Counted from the stretch's first letter, positions 29,326 through 38,447 are shown. The stretch: 64,000 bases of DNA from Micromonospora sediminimaris (GCA_900112325.1 FOLJ01000002.1:1-64000), one strand, 5' to 3'. The notes: generated by a model from the letters alone, not told the origin. Numbers and translations are program-made.

Positions 29326-29640
29326 GTGGATCAAGGGGGCGCACCTCCCATCTTCTCCGCCAACGCGGAGACCGACGGTGATCACCTGAGCGTGGTGGTC
29401 ACCGGCGAGGTCGACATGGCGACCGCCGACACCATGCTCGATACGGTGCTGCGGGAGCCAGCCGGCCGGGTGACACTCGACCTGCGGGCAGTCACCTTCT
29501 TCGACTCGGCGGCCATCCACGCGGTGGTCCGGCTCGCCGGCCACTACCCGGACGCGTTGACGGTGCTGCCGTCCCGACAGGTCAGTCGGGTGTTGGAGAT
29601 CGCCGGTCTGGGGACTCAGCCCTGGCTGCACCCGGCCTGA
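29326..29640 (+). CDS. STAS-domain anti-sigma factor antagonist
   Basis: 104 residues from GTG 29326. The STAS fold is clear: LSVVVTGEVDMATADTML, then RVTLDLRAVTFFDSAAIHAV, where the Ser in FFDSAA is at the position phosphorylated by anti-sigma kinases. Such proteins sequester an anti-sigma factor when dephosphorylated, freeing an alternative sigma factor. The convergent neighbour 20 bases away carries both a PP2C phosphatase and an anti-sigma-type kinase domain, an obvious candidate partner. An alternative start further upstream is not supported. Confidence 0.85.
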   Translation: MDQGGAPPIFSANAETDGDHLSVVVTGEVDMATADTMLDTVLREPAGRVTLDLRAVTFFDSAAIHAVVRLAGHYPDALTVLPSRQVSRVLEIAGLGTQPWLHPA

Positions 29641-29660
29641 GCCGCCCGACCGGCGCTCAA

Positions 29661-32600
29661 CTACTCGCTCAGCTCCCGGCGCAGGGTGACCCGTGTCCCC
29701 TCAGGGGTGTGCTCGACCGAGAGATCCCCGAGTGCCCGGATCAGCGACAGCCCGCGACCCCGGAAACCCGATCCGGTCGACTCCCGCCACCGCCCGCTGT
29801 CAGCCACCGTCGCCACCACCGTACGGTCCTCGACCCGCACCTCGATCTCGATCACCGGCTCGGCCGGGTCGACCGGGTGCTCGATGGCGTTCGCCGCCGC
29901 CTCGGAAACCGCCACGGTCAGGTCGAACAGGTCCGTCTCGCCCACCCGGTGGGCGACCAGGAAGTCCTCCAGCCGCTTGCGCAGCACACTGAGCCGGGTC
30001 GGGTCGGCGGGCAGCCGCAGCGCGAACCTGTTGAGTTCGACCGCCTCCAAGGCCAGGACCGCGACGTCGTCCCGTCGGGGCCGGCCGGCGACCCGCGCCA
30101 CCACCGCGTCGATCAGATCGGCCACGTGCTCACTGGAGCGGGCCGCGTCGGCGCGCAGCAGGGCCAGCGATTCGTCGATGCCGACCTGTCGGTCCTCGAT
30201 CAGGCCGTCGGTGTAGAGCAGCAGCCGGTCACCGGCCCGCAGCTCGCCGGGGACGGTCTCGTACTCGGTGCCCGCGATGGCACCGACCGGCGGCCCGAGC
30301 GCCCGGCCGTGCAGGAACGCCACGTCGTCGCCCCGGATCAGCAGGGGCGACGGGTGACCGGCGCTGGCGTAACGCAGCCGACCCGTCCGGGGGCTGAACC
30401 ACAGACAGAAGACCGTCGCGAACGAGCGTGACTCGGTGGAGCCCACCAGCCGGTTGAGTCGGGTCAACGACTCGCCGGGCTCGAAACCCTCCAGCACGTA
30501 CGCGCGCAGCGCGTTGCGTAGCTGGCCCATGGCCGCCGCCGCCGGCACACCCTTGCCGACCACGTCACCGATGATCAACACGAGTTCGTCGTCGTCCCGG
30601 GCCACCACGTCGTACCAGTCGCCGCCCACCTCGACGTCCGCGCTACCGGGCAGGTAGCGGCTGGCCACCACGGCACCGGGCAACTGGGGCAGGGTGCGGG
30701 GCAGCAGGCTGTGCTGGAGGGTGGTGGCGATGCGGTGCTCGGCCTCGTAGAGCTGGGCGTTCTCCATGCGCGCCCCGACCAGGCGGGCGAGCTGGGTCAA
30801 CGCGGCCTCGTCGGCGTCGGCGCTCTCGGCGGCCGGATGCCACACCCGCAGCTCGCCGAGCGGCTGGTCGGCCACTCCTGTCAACGGCAGGACGAAGGAC
30901 GGCTCGGCGCTGCTGGCTCCACCGGCGTCGGCCTCGTAGCGCGCGCCGCCGGCGGAGACCGCCACCCGGACGGCCTCGGCGAGACTCAACGCATGGCGGG
31001 CGGCGACCTGGAGCACGTCGGCGGTGGATCGGGCGGTGTTGACCGCGACCGCCGCGTCCGCGAGGGCACGCAGCCGGCGGATGATCTGGTTACGCAGCTG
31101 ACCGAGGGCCATGTTGGCGCGGACCCGGGCGATCAGCTCCTGCCCGGAGAAGGGCTTGGTGAGGTAGTCGTCGGCACCCACCGACAACCCGGCCACCTCC
31201 TCGGCGGAACCGGCGCGGGCGGAAAGCAGCACGATCGGTACGTACCGGGTACGCGGGTCCGCGCGCAGCGCGGCGACCAGACCGAAGCCGTCCAGGCGCG
31301 GCATCATCACGTCGGTCAGCACCAGGTCGAAGGCACCATCGGTGGCGAGGCGCAGCGCCTCCACCCCGTCGGCGGCGGTGCGCACCTCCCAGGTGGGCAC
31401 GAGCAACTGGGTGACGTGTTCGCGCAGGTCAGGGTTGTCGTCGACGACGAGCACGCGGCCGGCGGGCCCGGCGGTGAGGGGCCGCATCCGTTCCGCCGAG
31501 GCGTCACCGTCGAGCGCGGTCGGGGCGTCGGCCGGTGCCGGGCGGGACGCGGCAGCGAGCGGACCGGCGGTCCACTGAGCGGTCTCGGCGACGAAGAGCG
31601 GGGCCTGCCGCGGCTCCCGCTCGGTGTGATCGGCGTCGGCCACCCGGTCGGCCGGCAGGTGCCCGGACCCGAACGGGATGGTGACCACGAAGGTGCTGCC
31701 GGCGTCGATCCGGCTCGTGGCGCTGACCCGTCCGCCGTGCATCTCGACCAGTTCCCGCACCAGGGCCAGGCCGATCCCGGTGCCCTCATGGCTGCGGGAG
31801 CGCACTCCCGGCACCCGGTGGAACCGCTCGAAAACGTGCGGAAGTTCCTGCGCTTCGATGCCCACCCCGGTGTCGGAGACCTCCAGTTGGGCTGCGCCGC
31901 CTACCGTACGGACCCGGATGCTGATCTCTCCCTCGAAGGTGAACTTCAGGGCGTTGGAGACCAGATTGAGGACGATCTTCTCCCACATGTCCGGGTCGAC
32001 GAAGACCGGCTCCGCCAACGGCGGACAGTCCACCACCAGTCGCAGCCCGGCGCGCTCGGTGGCGGAGCGGAACGTGCTGGCCACCCGGGAGGTGTAGTCG
32101 GCCAGGTCGGTGGGCTCGTAGTGCGCCACCAGCCGCCCGGATTCCAGCCGCGAGAAGTCGAGCACCGTGTTGACCAGCTTCAGCAGCCGCAACGCGTTGC
32201 GGTGCATCACGGTCAGCCGCCGCGTGTGGTCCTCGCTGAGCCTCGGGTCGGCGAGCAGGTCCTCCAACGGGCCCAGCACCAGGGTCAGTGGCGTACGGAA
32301 CTCGTGGCTCACGTTGGCGAAGAAGTTGGTCTTGGCCAGGTCCAGGGCGGCCAGCTCGGCGGCCCTGGCCCGTTCCTGCTCGTACGCCCGCTGTTTGCCG
32401 ACCGCCCGGGAGATCTGCGCGGCGACCAGCTCGAAGAAGGTGCGGTAGTCATCGGTCAGCGGCAGCCGCCGGGCCATTCCCAGCACCAGCACCCCGACCG
32501 GTTCGTTTGTCGCGCTGATCGGGAGCACCACCGCCTCGTCGGCGGCATCGGGCGGGACCTGGCCGAGCAGATCGGCGGTGGACACCACCGCACTCGCGCC

Positions 32601-33368
32601 GGTCGCGGCCAGCTCCATCAGCCGGGCGGACGGATCGACCGTGACGGTCACCGCACCGCTGGCCCCGGCCAGGCGCGGATGTCCTTCACCGTCACGCAGG
32701 TAGAGCAGCCCGAATGGGACGTCGGCCTGATGCCGGTCGAGCACCGCCGCCGCGACCTGGCCAAGTTCCTCGGTGTCCACCGGATCGGCCAGTTCCGAGC
32801 CGAGTTCGGCCAGCGCGCGCAGCCGGCGTTCGCTGAGCACCCGCCCGGTGGTCTCGCTACAGATGCAGAGCACCCCGCTGATCGCACCGTCGACGTCGCG
32901 GATCGGATCGTACGAGACGTCGAAGTAGACGTCCTCCACGAAGCCGTGCCGATCGAGCAGAAAGTGACGGTCCCGGGCCTGGTACGCCTCGCCGCCGTGC
33001 AGCACGTCGGTCAGCAGCGGCCCCAGCACGTCCCACGTCTCCGCCCAGTGCTCCCGGGCCGGCTCGCCGAGCACAGCGGGATGCTTGTCGCCGATGGTGG
33101 GCCGGTACGCGTCGTTGTAGAAGGCGCGTAGGTCCTCGCCCCAGAACATGGCGATCTGCGCCTTGGAGGCGAGCATCGTGCTGAGGGCGTTGCCGAGCGA
33201 AACAGGCCAACGGTCCGGTGGACCGAGCGGGTTGGCCGACCAGTCGCGGTCGCGCAACAGTGCGCCCATCTCACCGCCACCCGCGAATGCCGCCGCGAGC
33301 AGCGGAGACGTTCCACTTTCCGCTGCGGACGGCTGACCACCGTCCACGCCCCCCTGGGCCGAGTTCAT
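29661..33368 (-). CDS. Hybrid histidine kinase / receiver / SpoIIE phosphatase / anti-sigma kinase
   Basis: 1235 residues from ATG 33368. Domains in order: a PAS-like sensor (about 30-170), a GAF domain (about 190-325), a HisKA/HATPase kinase with His355 in FFANVSHEFRTPL and ATP boxes NLVSNALKF and GTGIGLALV, a receiver with phospho-acceptor Asp686 in LVLTDVMMPRLDG, a second GAF-like segment (about 755-880), a SpoIIE/PP2C phosphatase starting at Asp917 in VGGDWYDVV (also YASAGHPSPLLI, LLYTDGLIEDR, RRDDVAVLAL), and a C-terminal HATPase of the RsbW type with Asn1160 in SEAAANAIEH. No membrane helix, so it is a cytoplasmic sensor. It combines two-component input with partner-switching output; the STAS protein next door is the likely substrate. 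Confidence 0.92.
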   Translation of the reverse strand: MNSAQGGVDGGQPSAAESGTSPLLAAAFAGGGEMGALLRDRDWSANPLGPPDRWPVSLGNALSTMLASKAQIAMFWGEDLRAFYNDAYRPTIGDKHPAVLGEPAREHWAETWDVLGPLLTDVLHGGEAYQARDRHFLLDRHGFVEDVYFDVSYDPIRDVDGAISGVLCICSETTGRVLSERRLRALAELGSELADPVDTEELGQVAAAVLDRHQADVPFGLLYLRDGEGHPRLAGASGAVTVTVDPSARLMELAATGASAVVSTADLLGQVPPDAADEAVVLPISATNEPVGVLVLGMARRLPLTDDYRTFFELVAAQISRAVGKQRAYEQERARAAELAALDLAKTNFFANVSHEFRTPLTLVLGPLEDLLADPRLSEDHTRRLTVMHRNALRLLKLVNTVLDFSRLESGRLVAHYEPTDLADYTSRVASTFRSATERAGLRLVVDCPPLAEPVFVDPDMWEKIVLNLVSNALKFTFEGEISIRVRTVGGAAQLEVSDTGVGIEAQELPHVFERFHRVPGVRSRSHEGTGIGLALVRELVEMHGGRVSATSRIDAGSTFVVTIPFGSGHLPADRVADADHTEREPRQAPLFVAETAQWTAGPLAAASRPAPADAPTALDGDASAERMRPLTAGPAGRVLVVDDNPDLREHVTQLLVPTWEVRTAADGVEALRLATDGAFDLVLTDVMMPRLDGFGLVAALRADPRTRYVPIVLLSARAGSAEEVAGLSVGADDYLTKPFSGQELIARVRANMALGQLRNQIIRRLRALADAAVAVNTARSTADVLQVAARHALSLAEAVRVAVSAGGARYEADAGGASSAEPSFVLPLTGVADQPLGELRVWHPAAESADADEAALTQLARLVGARMENAQLYEAEHRIATTLQHSLLPRTLPQLPGAVVASRYLPGSADVEVGGDWYDVVARDDDELVLIIGDVVGKGVPAAAAMGQLRNALRAYVLEGFEPGESLTRLNRLVGSTESRSFATVFCLWFSPRTGRLRYASAGHPSPLLIRGDDVAFLHGRALGPPVGAIAGTEYETVPGELRAGDRLLLYTDGLIEDRQVGIDESLALLRADAARSSEHVADLIDAVVARVAGRPRRDDVAVLALEAVELNRFALRLPADPTRLSVLRKRLEDFLVAHRVGETDLFDLTVAVSEAAANAIEHPVDPAEPVIEIEVRVEDRTVVATVADSGRWRESTGSGFRGRGLSLIRALGDLSVEHTPEGTRVTLRRELSE

Positions 33369-33425
33369 GCAGCCTCCCCGGCCGTGTCCACGCCGCTCCC
33401 GATCACCAAATGCCCTGACCGCTCT

Positions 33426-33451
33426 CTACCCAGACGGATCAGCAACGTAAC
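33426..33451 (-). promoter_or_regulatory. Possible SigB-type promoter of the hybrid kinase gene
   Basis: On the reverse strand, GTTA (33451-33448) and GGGTAG (33431-33426) are separated by 16 bases, close to the GTTT-N14-16-GGGTA pattern of SigB-like sigma factors in actinobacteria. It lies 58 bases before the start codon. The match is partial; autoregulation by the sigma factor it controls is an inference. Confidence 0.3.
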
Positions 33452-33542
33452 GCATACGGCGGTTCGGACGCTGTTCAGCTCCAGGTGAGCGTCGGTGGCG
33501 ATCCCGGCCGACCGCGATCGCTCGTGATCGGTGTAAGTGAGA

Positions 33543-34316
33543 TCACAGCGGGGTGACGTACGCGCCGGTGATCCCCCCGTCGACCACGAACTGCGCGGCG
33601 GTCATGAACGAGGCGTCGTCGCTGGCCAGGAAGGCCACTGCGGCGGCGATCTCGGTCGGTTCACCGAATCGACCCATCGGCACGTGCACCAGCCGGCGGG
33701 CGGCCCGCTCCGGATCGGCCGCGAACAGCTCACGCAGCAACGGCGTGGCCACCGGTCCCGGGCAGAGGGCGTTGACCCGGATGCCCTCCCGGGCGAACTG
33801 CACGCCCAGTTCCCTGGTGAGCGCCAACACACCGCCCTTGCTCGCGGTGTACGCGATCTGTGACGTCGCCGCGCCCATCAACGCCACGAAGGAGGCGGTG
33901 TTGATGATGGAACCTCGGCCCTGTCGGCGCATGTGCGGGATGACGTGCTTACAACACAGGTAGACGCTCGTCGTGTTGACCCGAAGCACCCGTTCCCAGG
34001 CGTCCAGCCCGGTCTCCAGGATGGAGTCGTCCTCGGGTGGCGAGATACCGGCGTTGTTGAACGCGATGTCCACCCGCCCGTACCGCTCGACCACCCCGTC
34101 GAAGAGGTCGCGTACCGCCGGCTCGTCGGCCACGTCCGCCGCGACGAAACTCCCGCCCACCTCGTCGGCGGCCCGTTGACCGGCCTCGGTGTCCACGTCG
34201 ACGCAGACCACCCGGGCACCCTCGGCGGCGAACCGCCGGACGGTGGCCAGCCCGATACCGCTGGCCGCCCCGGTCACCACGGCCACCCGGTCCTGCAACC
34301 GTCCCGGCATGCTCAC
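33543..34316 (-). CDS. SDR family oxidoreductase
   Basis: 257 residues from GTG 34316. Classical short-chain dehydrogenase: VVTGAASGIGLATVRRFAAE (TGxxxGxG NAD(P) loop), NNAG at 87-90, Ser142 in INTASF, and the catalytic Tyr156/Lys160 pair in YTASK, ending with CPGPVATPLL. The acidic Asp40 after the second strand (VVCVDVD) suggests NAD preference. It overlaps the aldehyde dehydrogenase stop by four bases and is probably the third gene of an amine-catabolism operon, reducing or oxidising a hydroxy/carbonyl intermediate. The exact substrate is unknown. Confidence 0.88.
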   Translation of the reverse strand: MSMPGRLQDRVAVVTGAASGIGLATVRRFAAEGARVVCVDVDTEAGQRAADEVGGSFVAADVADEPAVRDLFDGVVERYGRVDIAFNNAGISPPEDDSILETGLDAWERVLRVNTTSVYLCCKHVIPHMRRQGRGSIINTASFVALMGAATSQIAYTASKGGVLALTRELGVQFAREGIRVNALCPGPVATPLLRELFAADPERAARRLVHVPMGRFGEPTEIAAAVAFLASDDASFMTAAQFVVDGGITGAYVTPL

Positions 34317-35668
34317 TCCTCCGTGTTGACGAAGACGTTCTTGACGTCGGTGAACGCGTGCAGGGCGTCCGGCCCCAGTTCCCGACCCAGACCGGAACGC
34401 TTCATCCCACCGAAGGGTGTCCAGTACCGCACCGAGGAGTGGGAGTTGACGCTCAGGTTGCCGGCCTCCACGGCCCGGGCCACCCGCAGCGCCCGGCCCA
34501 CGTCGCGGGTCCAGATCGAGCCGGAGAGACCGTACTCGGTGTCGTTGGCCAGCCGGACGGCGTCGGCCTCGTCGTCGAACGGGAGCACCGAGACGACCGG
34601 GCCGAAGATCTCCTCCCGCCAGTGACGGTCGCCCGGGGAGTCGGCGAGCAGCACGGTCGGTGCGTGCCAGTACCCGGGGCCGTCGGGCCGCGAACCGGTG
34701 AACGCCACTCGCGAGCCGTCGACGTAGCCGGCGACCCGGTCCCGCTGCGCGGCCGAGATCAGCGGTCCCATCTCGGTGCTCTCGTCGGCCGGATCACCCA
34801 CCCGGAAGGCGCGCACGGCCGGTTCGAGCAGTTCGAGGAAGCTGTCGTACACCCCGCGCTGCACCAGCAGTCGGGACCGGGCGCAGCAGTCCTGACCGGC
34901 GTTGTCGAAGACGGCGTACGGCGCGCTGGCGGCAGCCCGCTCCAGGTCCGCGTCGGCGAAGATCAAGTTCGCCGACTTGCCGCCCAGCTCCAGGGTCAGC
35001 CGCTTCACCTGGTTCGCGCAACCGGCCATGATCCGGGTGCCGACCTCGGTGGAGCCGGTGAAGCAGATCTTGCGCACGGCCGGGTGGCTGACGAACCGTT
35101 CACCGACCACCTCGCCCCGCCCGGGCAGCACGGTGAACACTCCCTCGGGCAGACCCGCCTGCTCCGCCAGCTCGGCCAGCCGCATCGCGGTCAACGGCGT
35201 CAGTTCGGCGGGCTTGAGCACCACCGTGTTGCCGGCGGCGAGCGCGGGCACGAAGCCCCAGGCGGCGATGGGCATGGGAAAGTTCCACGGCACGATCACC
35301 CCGACCACGCCGAGCGGTTCGTGGAAGGTGACGTCCAGCCCGCCCGGCACCGGGATCTGCCGCCCGGTGAGCCGTTCCGGCGCCCCCGCGTAGTAGTCCA
35401 GCACGTCCCGCACGTTGCCCGCTTCCCAGCGGGCGTTGCCGATGGTGTGACCGGCGTTTGCCACCTCCAGCCGCGCCAACTCCTCCAGGTGCTCGTCCAC
35501 CACCGCCGCGAACCGCCGCAACAGTCGCCCCCGGTCCCCCGCGCTCACCTGCCGCCACCGCTCGAACGCCCGCCCCGCCCGCTCAACCGCCGCATCCACC
35601 TCCCCGACGGAGCTCTCCCCAACCTCCCGCAACACCACCGCACGAGCCGGATCCCAGACCTCACCCAC
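34313..35668 (-). CDS. Aldehyde dehydrogenase (gamma-glutamyl-aminobutyraldehyde type?)
   Basis: 451 residues from ATG 35668. Catalytic residues are present: Asn129 in VPWNFP, Glu227 in LELGG, and Cys261 in NAGQDCCARS; the NAD region reads ICFTGSTEVGTRIM. It is 25-40 residues shorter at the N-terminus than most family members, and no longer frame is available because a hairpin precedes it. Position after a glutamine-synthetase-like gene suggests it oxidises a gamma-glutamylated aminoaldehyde (PuuC-like role) or a related ethanolamine derivative. It overlaps the SDR gene by four bases. Confidence 0.88.
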   Translation of the reverse strand: MGEVWDPARAVVLREVGESSVGEVDAAVERAGRAFERWRQVSAGDRGRLLRRFAAVVDEHLEELARLEVANAGHTIGNARWEAGNVRDVLDYYAGAPERLTGRQIPVPGGLDVTFHEPLGVVGVIVPWNFPMPIAAWGFVPALAAGNTVVLKPAELTPLTAMRLAELAEQAGLPEGVFTVLPGRGEVVGERFVSHPAVRKICFTGSTEVGTRIMAGCANQVKRLTLELGGKSANLIFADADLERAAASAPYAVFDNAGQDCCARSRLLVQRGVYDSFLELLEPAVRAFRVGDPADESTEMGPLISAAQRDRVAGYVDGSRVAFTGSRPDGPGYWHAPTVLLADSPGDRHWREEIFGPVVSVLPFDDEADAVRLANDTEYGLSGSIWTRDVGRALRVARAVEAGNLSVNSHSSVRYWTPFGGMKRSGLGRELGPDALHAFTDVKNVFVNTEE

Positions 35669-35690
35669 CCACCCTCACCCACCCACTCCT

Positions 35691-35764
35691 CGCGATCTTG
35701 CACTTTCTGTCGGGACAAACTCGACATAGCACCACAATCTAGGGACCGAAAGTGCAAGATCGCG
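35691..35764. repeat. Long hairpin between the GS-like and aldehyde dehydrogenase genes
   Basis: Perfect 17-base arms, CGCGATCTTGCACTTTC at 35691-35707 and its complement at 35748-35764, with a 40-base loop containing GTCGGGACA. It lies after the stop of the GS-like gene (35790) and just before the aldehyde dehydrogenase start. It could be an attenuating terminator or a dispersed palindromic element of this lineage. The same loop word occurs in the hairpin at 56468-56515. Confidence 0.65.
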
Positions 35765-35789
35765 GAGAAGGTGGGGTGGTTGGCGGCTG

Positions 35790-37154
35790 TCAGAGGCGTT
35801 CGAAACCACGGGTCAGTTCCCAGTCGGTGACGGCGGCGTCGAAGGCGGCCAGCTCGACGCGGGCCATGTTGGCGTAGTGGGCGACCACCTCCTCGCCGAA
35901 GGCGTCGCGGGCCACCGTCGAGCCTTCCCAGAGGGAGAGGGCGTCGCGAAGGGTACCGGGGACGCGTTCGGCGCCCGGGTCGTCGTACGCGTTGCCGGTG
36001 CACTCCTCGCCCAGATCCAACTCGTTCTCGATGCCGTGCAGCGCGCCCGCCACCAGGGCCGCGATCGCCAGGTACGGGTTGACGTCGGCACCCGGCACCC
36101 GGTTCTCCACCCGCATCCCCTGACCGTGCCCCACCAACCGCAGCGCGCAGGTGCGGTTGTCGGTGCCCCACCGCAGTGCGGTCGGCGCGAAGGAGCCCGG
36201 CTGGTAACGCTTGTATGAGTTGATGTTCGGCGCGAAGAACAGGCTCATCTCGCGCATCGTGGCGAGCAGCCCGGCGAGCACCCGCTCACCGGTCCGGCTC
36301 AGGTCCGCCGGCCCGTCACCCAGCATCGCCGAGCCGCCGGAGGCGTCCCGCAGCGAGAAGTGGATGTGACAGGAGTTGCCCTCCCGCTCGTTCGGCTTCG
36401 CCATGAAGGTGATCGACATGCCCTCCTGGGCGGCGATCTCCTTCGCCCCGTTCTTGTAGATGACGTGATGGTCGGCGCAGGCGACCGCCTCGTCGTAGCG
36501 GAAGGCGATCTCGTGCTGGCCGAGGTTGCACTCACCTTTCGCGCTCTCCGGAACCAGCCCCGCGCCGGCCATCTCGGTGCGGATCCGGCGCAGCAGCGGC
36601 TCCACCCGGGCGGTACCCAGCAGGGAATAGTCGACGTTGTACTGGTTGGCCGGGGTCAGCTCCCGGTACCCGCTGCGCCACGCCTGCTCGTACGAGTCAC
36701 GGAAGAGGACGAACTCCAGCTCGGTGCCGGCGTACGCGGTCAACCCGTGCCCGGCCAGCCGGTCCAACTGCCGGCGCAGGATCTGCCGCGGCGAGGCGAT
36801 CACCGGACCGGCCCCGTCCAACCACTCCAGATCGGCCAGGAGCAGCGCCGTCCCGGGCTGCCACGGCACCCGGCGCAGGGTGCCGAAGTCCGGCTTCATC
36901 GCGAAGTCGCCGTAGCCGCGTTCCCAGCTCGACATCGCGTACCCGTCGACGGTGTTCATGTCCACGTCGACGGCGAGCAGGTAGTTGCATCCCTCGCTGC
37001 CGTGTCCGACGACCTGGTCGAGGAAGTACGGGGCGTGGAACCGTTTGCCCTGCAACCGGCCCTGCATGTCGACCAGGGCCAGCGCCACCGTGTCGATCTC
37101 GCCCTCGGCGACGGCGACCCGCAGTTGTTCCAACGTGAGCGGCGGCGTTCTCAT
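35790..37154 (-). CDS. Glutamine synthetase-like gamma-glutamyl-amine ligase (GlnA3/GlnA4 or PuuA type)
   Basis: 454 residues from ATG 37154. The GS fold is intact: AGTELEFVLF (metal Glu), KGECNLGQHEIAFRYDEA, GNSCHIHFSL (metal His), SYKRYQPGSFAPTALRWGTD (ATP loop) and MRVENRVPGADVNPYLAIAA. It is related to the actinobacterial GlnA3/GlnA4 group, which joins glutamate to polyamines or ethanolamine rather than ammonia, to allow their use as nitrogen source and to limit toxicity. The adjacent aldehyde dehydrogenase and SDR genes support a catabolic role. Which amine is used cannot be told from sequence. Confidence 0.88.
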   Translation of the reverse strand: MRTPPLTLEQLRVAVAEGEIDTVALALVDMQGRLQGKRFHAPYFLDQVVGHGSEGCNYLLAVDVDMNTVDGYAMSSWERGYGDFAMKPDFGTLRRVPWQPGTALLLADLEWLDGAGPVIASPRQILRRQLDRLAGHGLTAYAGTELEFVLFRDSYEQAWRSGYRELTPANQYNVDYSLLGTARVEPLLRRIRTEMAGAGLVPESAKGECNLGQHEIAFRYDEAVACADHHVIYKNGAKEIAAQEGMSITFMAKPNEREGNSCHIHFSLRDASGGSAMLGDGPADLSRTGERVLAGLLATMREMSLFFAPNINSYKRYQPGSFAPTALRWGTDNRTCALRLVGHGQGMRVENRVPGADVNPYLAIAALVAGALHGIENELDLGEECTGNAYDDPGAERVPGTLRDALSLWEGSTVARDAFGEEVVAHYANMARVELAAFDAAVTDWELTRGFERL

Positions 37155-37247
37155 CCGCGAGCCTCCATCACCAAGGTCTACCGGCCGAGCCGATCACCGT
37201 CAATAAGACGCTCCGCCGGTACCCCGATCCGGTCCCCCGCCAAACCG

Positions 37248-37508
37248 TCAGGGACCGACGACCGGTCGCCATCCGCGCACCGCCACAACCTCGACACCGG
37301 CGGTGGTGAAGTAGGGATCCTCGGCCATGAGCCGGTCGACCTCCGCCCGGTCGCCGGTGAAGACCAGCAACGCACCGGAGTCGCCGTCCCAGGGGCCGGC
37401 GAGGAGCAGCGCGCCCTGCTCGTACAGCGCCCGCAGGCGGTCCCGGTGCGCCGGTCGGGCCGCCAGCCGGGCAGGCTCGTCGGTGAAGGAGAGTTCCACA
37501 CAGATCAT
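37248..37508 (-). CDS. YciI family protein
   Basis: 86 residues from ATG 37508 (MICVELSFTDEPARLAARPA). The alpha/beta pattern with RLAARPAHRDRLRALYEQGA, LLAGPWDGDSGALLVFTGDR and AEDPYFTTAGVEVVAVRGW matches YciI, a ferredoxin-like fold with a conserved His/Asp pair (AHRD) and a DPY/F motif. Biochemical roles are largely unknown; some members act as muconolactone isomerase-like or dehydrochlorinase-like enzymes. It is divergent from a Crp/Fnr regulator with 60 bases between the starts, suggesting regulation by that protein. The longer upstream frame runs antisense through the regulator and was dropped. Confidence 0.85.
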   Translation of the reverse strand: MICVELSFTDEPARLAARPAHRDRLRALYEQGALLLAGPWDGDSGALLVFTGDRAEVDRLMAEDPYFTTAGVEVVAVRGWRPVVGP

Positions 37509-37568
37509 GGCGAGGAGCGTAAGGACCAGACGGGTCGTACGGCTGTATCCCGCGATACGCTCCGCGAG

Positions 37569-38231
37569 ATGGACCAGGTCGAACTGGCGGCGGTGCCGCT
37601 GTTCTCGATGCTCGACGAGGCACGCCTGGCGTGGCTCGCCACCGAGTGTCCGCCCCGCGACCTTTCCCGGGGCGCCACCGCCGCCCGCGTCGGCGAGCCG
37701 GCCCGACACCTCGTCGTTGTGATCCGCGGAACGCTCTCGGCGGGCTACGACACCAGCCACGGCTCGCGGGTCCGATTCGTGACGGTGACCGGCCCATGCG
37801 TGATCGACAAGGCCGCCGTACTCGGCGGCGGATCGCACACGGCGACCTGGACCGCGTCGACCGCCTGCCGGATCCGCCTGCTGCCGGCGGTTCTCCTGCG
37901 AGATCTCATCGGCCAGGTTCCGGCGCTCCGCGACCACGTACTACGCCACCTGTCCGACCAGGTGCACCGCGACCGCCGGGCCCAGGTCCGCCGCGCCGCG
38001 CCGCAGCCCGTCACGCGGGTCGCCGCCTGGGTCGCCGAATCCATGCGTACCCGGGGCAGCCGGATCACCCTGCCGGGAGCGCAGCAGGGACTCGGTGAGG
38101 AGATCGGTCTGTCCCGGGTGACCGTCAACCGTGCGCTACAGGTCCTCGTCGGCGCGGGCGCCATCCGGGTCGAGCCCGGCGCCATCGTCGTGTTGGACCC
38201 GAGCCGCCTCACCGCACGCGACGGCAGCTAG
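37569..38231 (+). CDS. Crp/Fnr family transcriptional regulator
   Basis: 220 residues from ATG 37569. A cyclic-nucleotide-binding-type beta-barrel (LAAVPLFSMLDEARLAWLAT, HLVVVIRGTLSAGYDTSHGS) is followed by a winged-helix domain with LGEEIGLSRVTVNRALQVLV (the HTH_Crp recognition region). No Cys cluster for an iron-sulfur centre is present, and the phosphate-binding cassette RxS of true cAMP receptors is not recognisable, so the ligand is unknown. It probably controls the divergent YciI gene or itself. It converges on the DUF456 gene across 216 bases. Confidence 0.86.
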   Translation: MDQVELAAVPLFSMLDEARLAWLATECPPRDLSRGATAARVGEPARHLVVVIRGTLSAGYDTSHGSRVRFVTVTGPCVIDKAAVLGGGSHTATWTASTACRIRLLPAVLLRDLIGQVPALRDHVLRHLSDQVHRDRRAQVRRAAPQPVTRVAAWVAESMRTRGSRITLPGAQQGLGEEIGLSRVTVNRALQVLVGAGAIRVEPGAIVVLDPSRLTARDGS

Positions 38232-38447
38232 CAGCGTCAGGGCCGCAATTGCGTTGCCGGCGGGGCCGGCGTAGCCCATCCTTGGGCTTGTGACCAGGCC
38301 CGATCGCGACGGGCCGACCACCGGGCCCTCGGAACGGCCCGGCCGCCGCGGCGGCGCGGGGAAGCGTCACCTCTCTCTCGGGTACGGCGTCGCGCCCTAC
38401 CCCGACTCCGCCCCGCGCCGCTTCGGTAAGCACCGTGCCACGATCGG
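38232..38447. other. Convergent intergenic region
   Basis: 216 bases between the ends of the Crp/Fnr and DUF456 genes. It holds a modest hairpin (CGGGCCG at 38310-38316 pairing with 38335-38341) that may serve as a two-way terminator. No coding frame is convincing. Confidence 0.4.
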
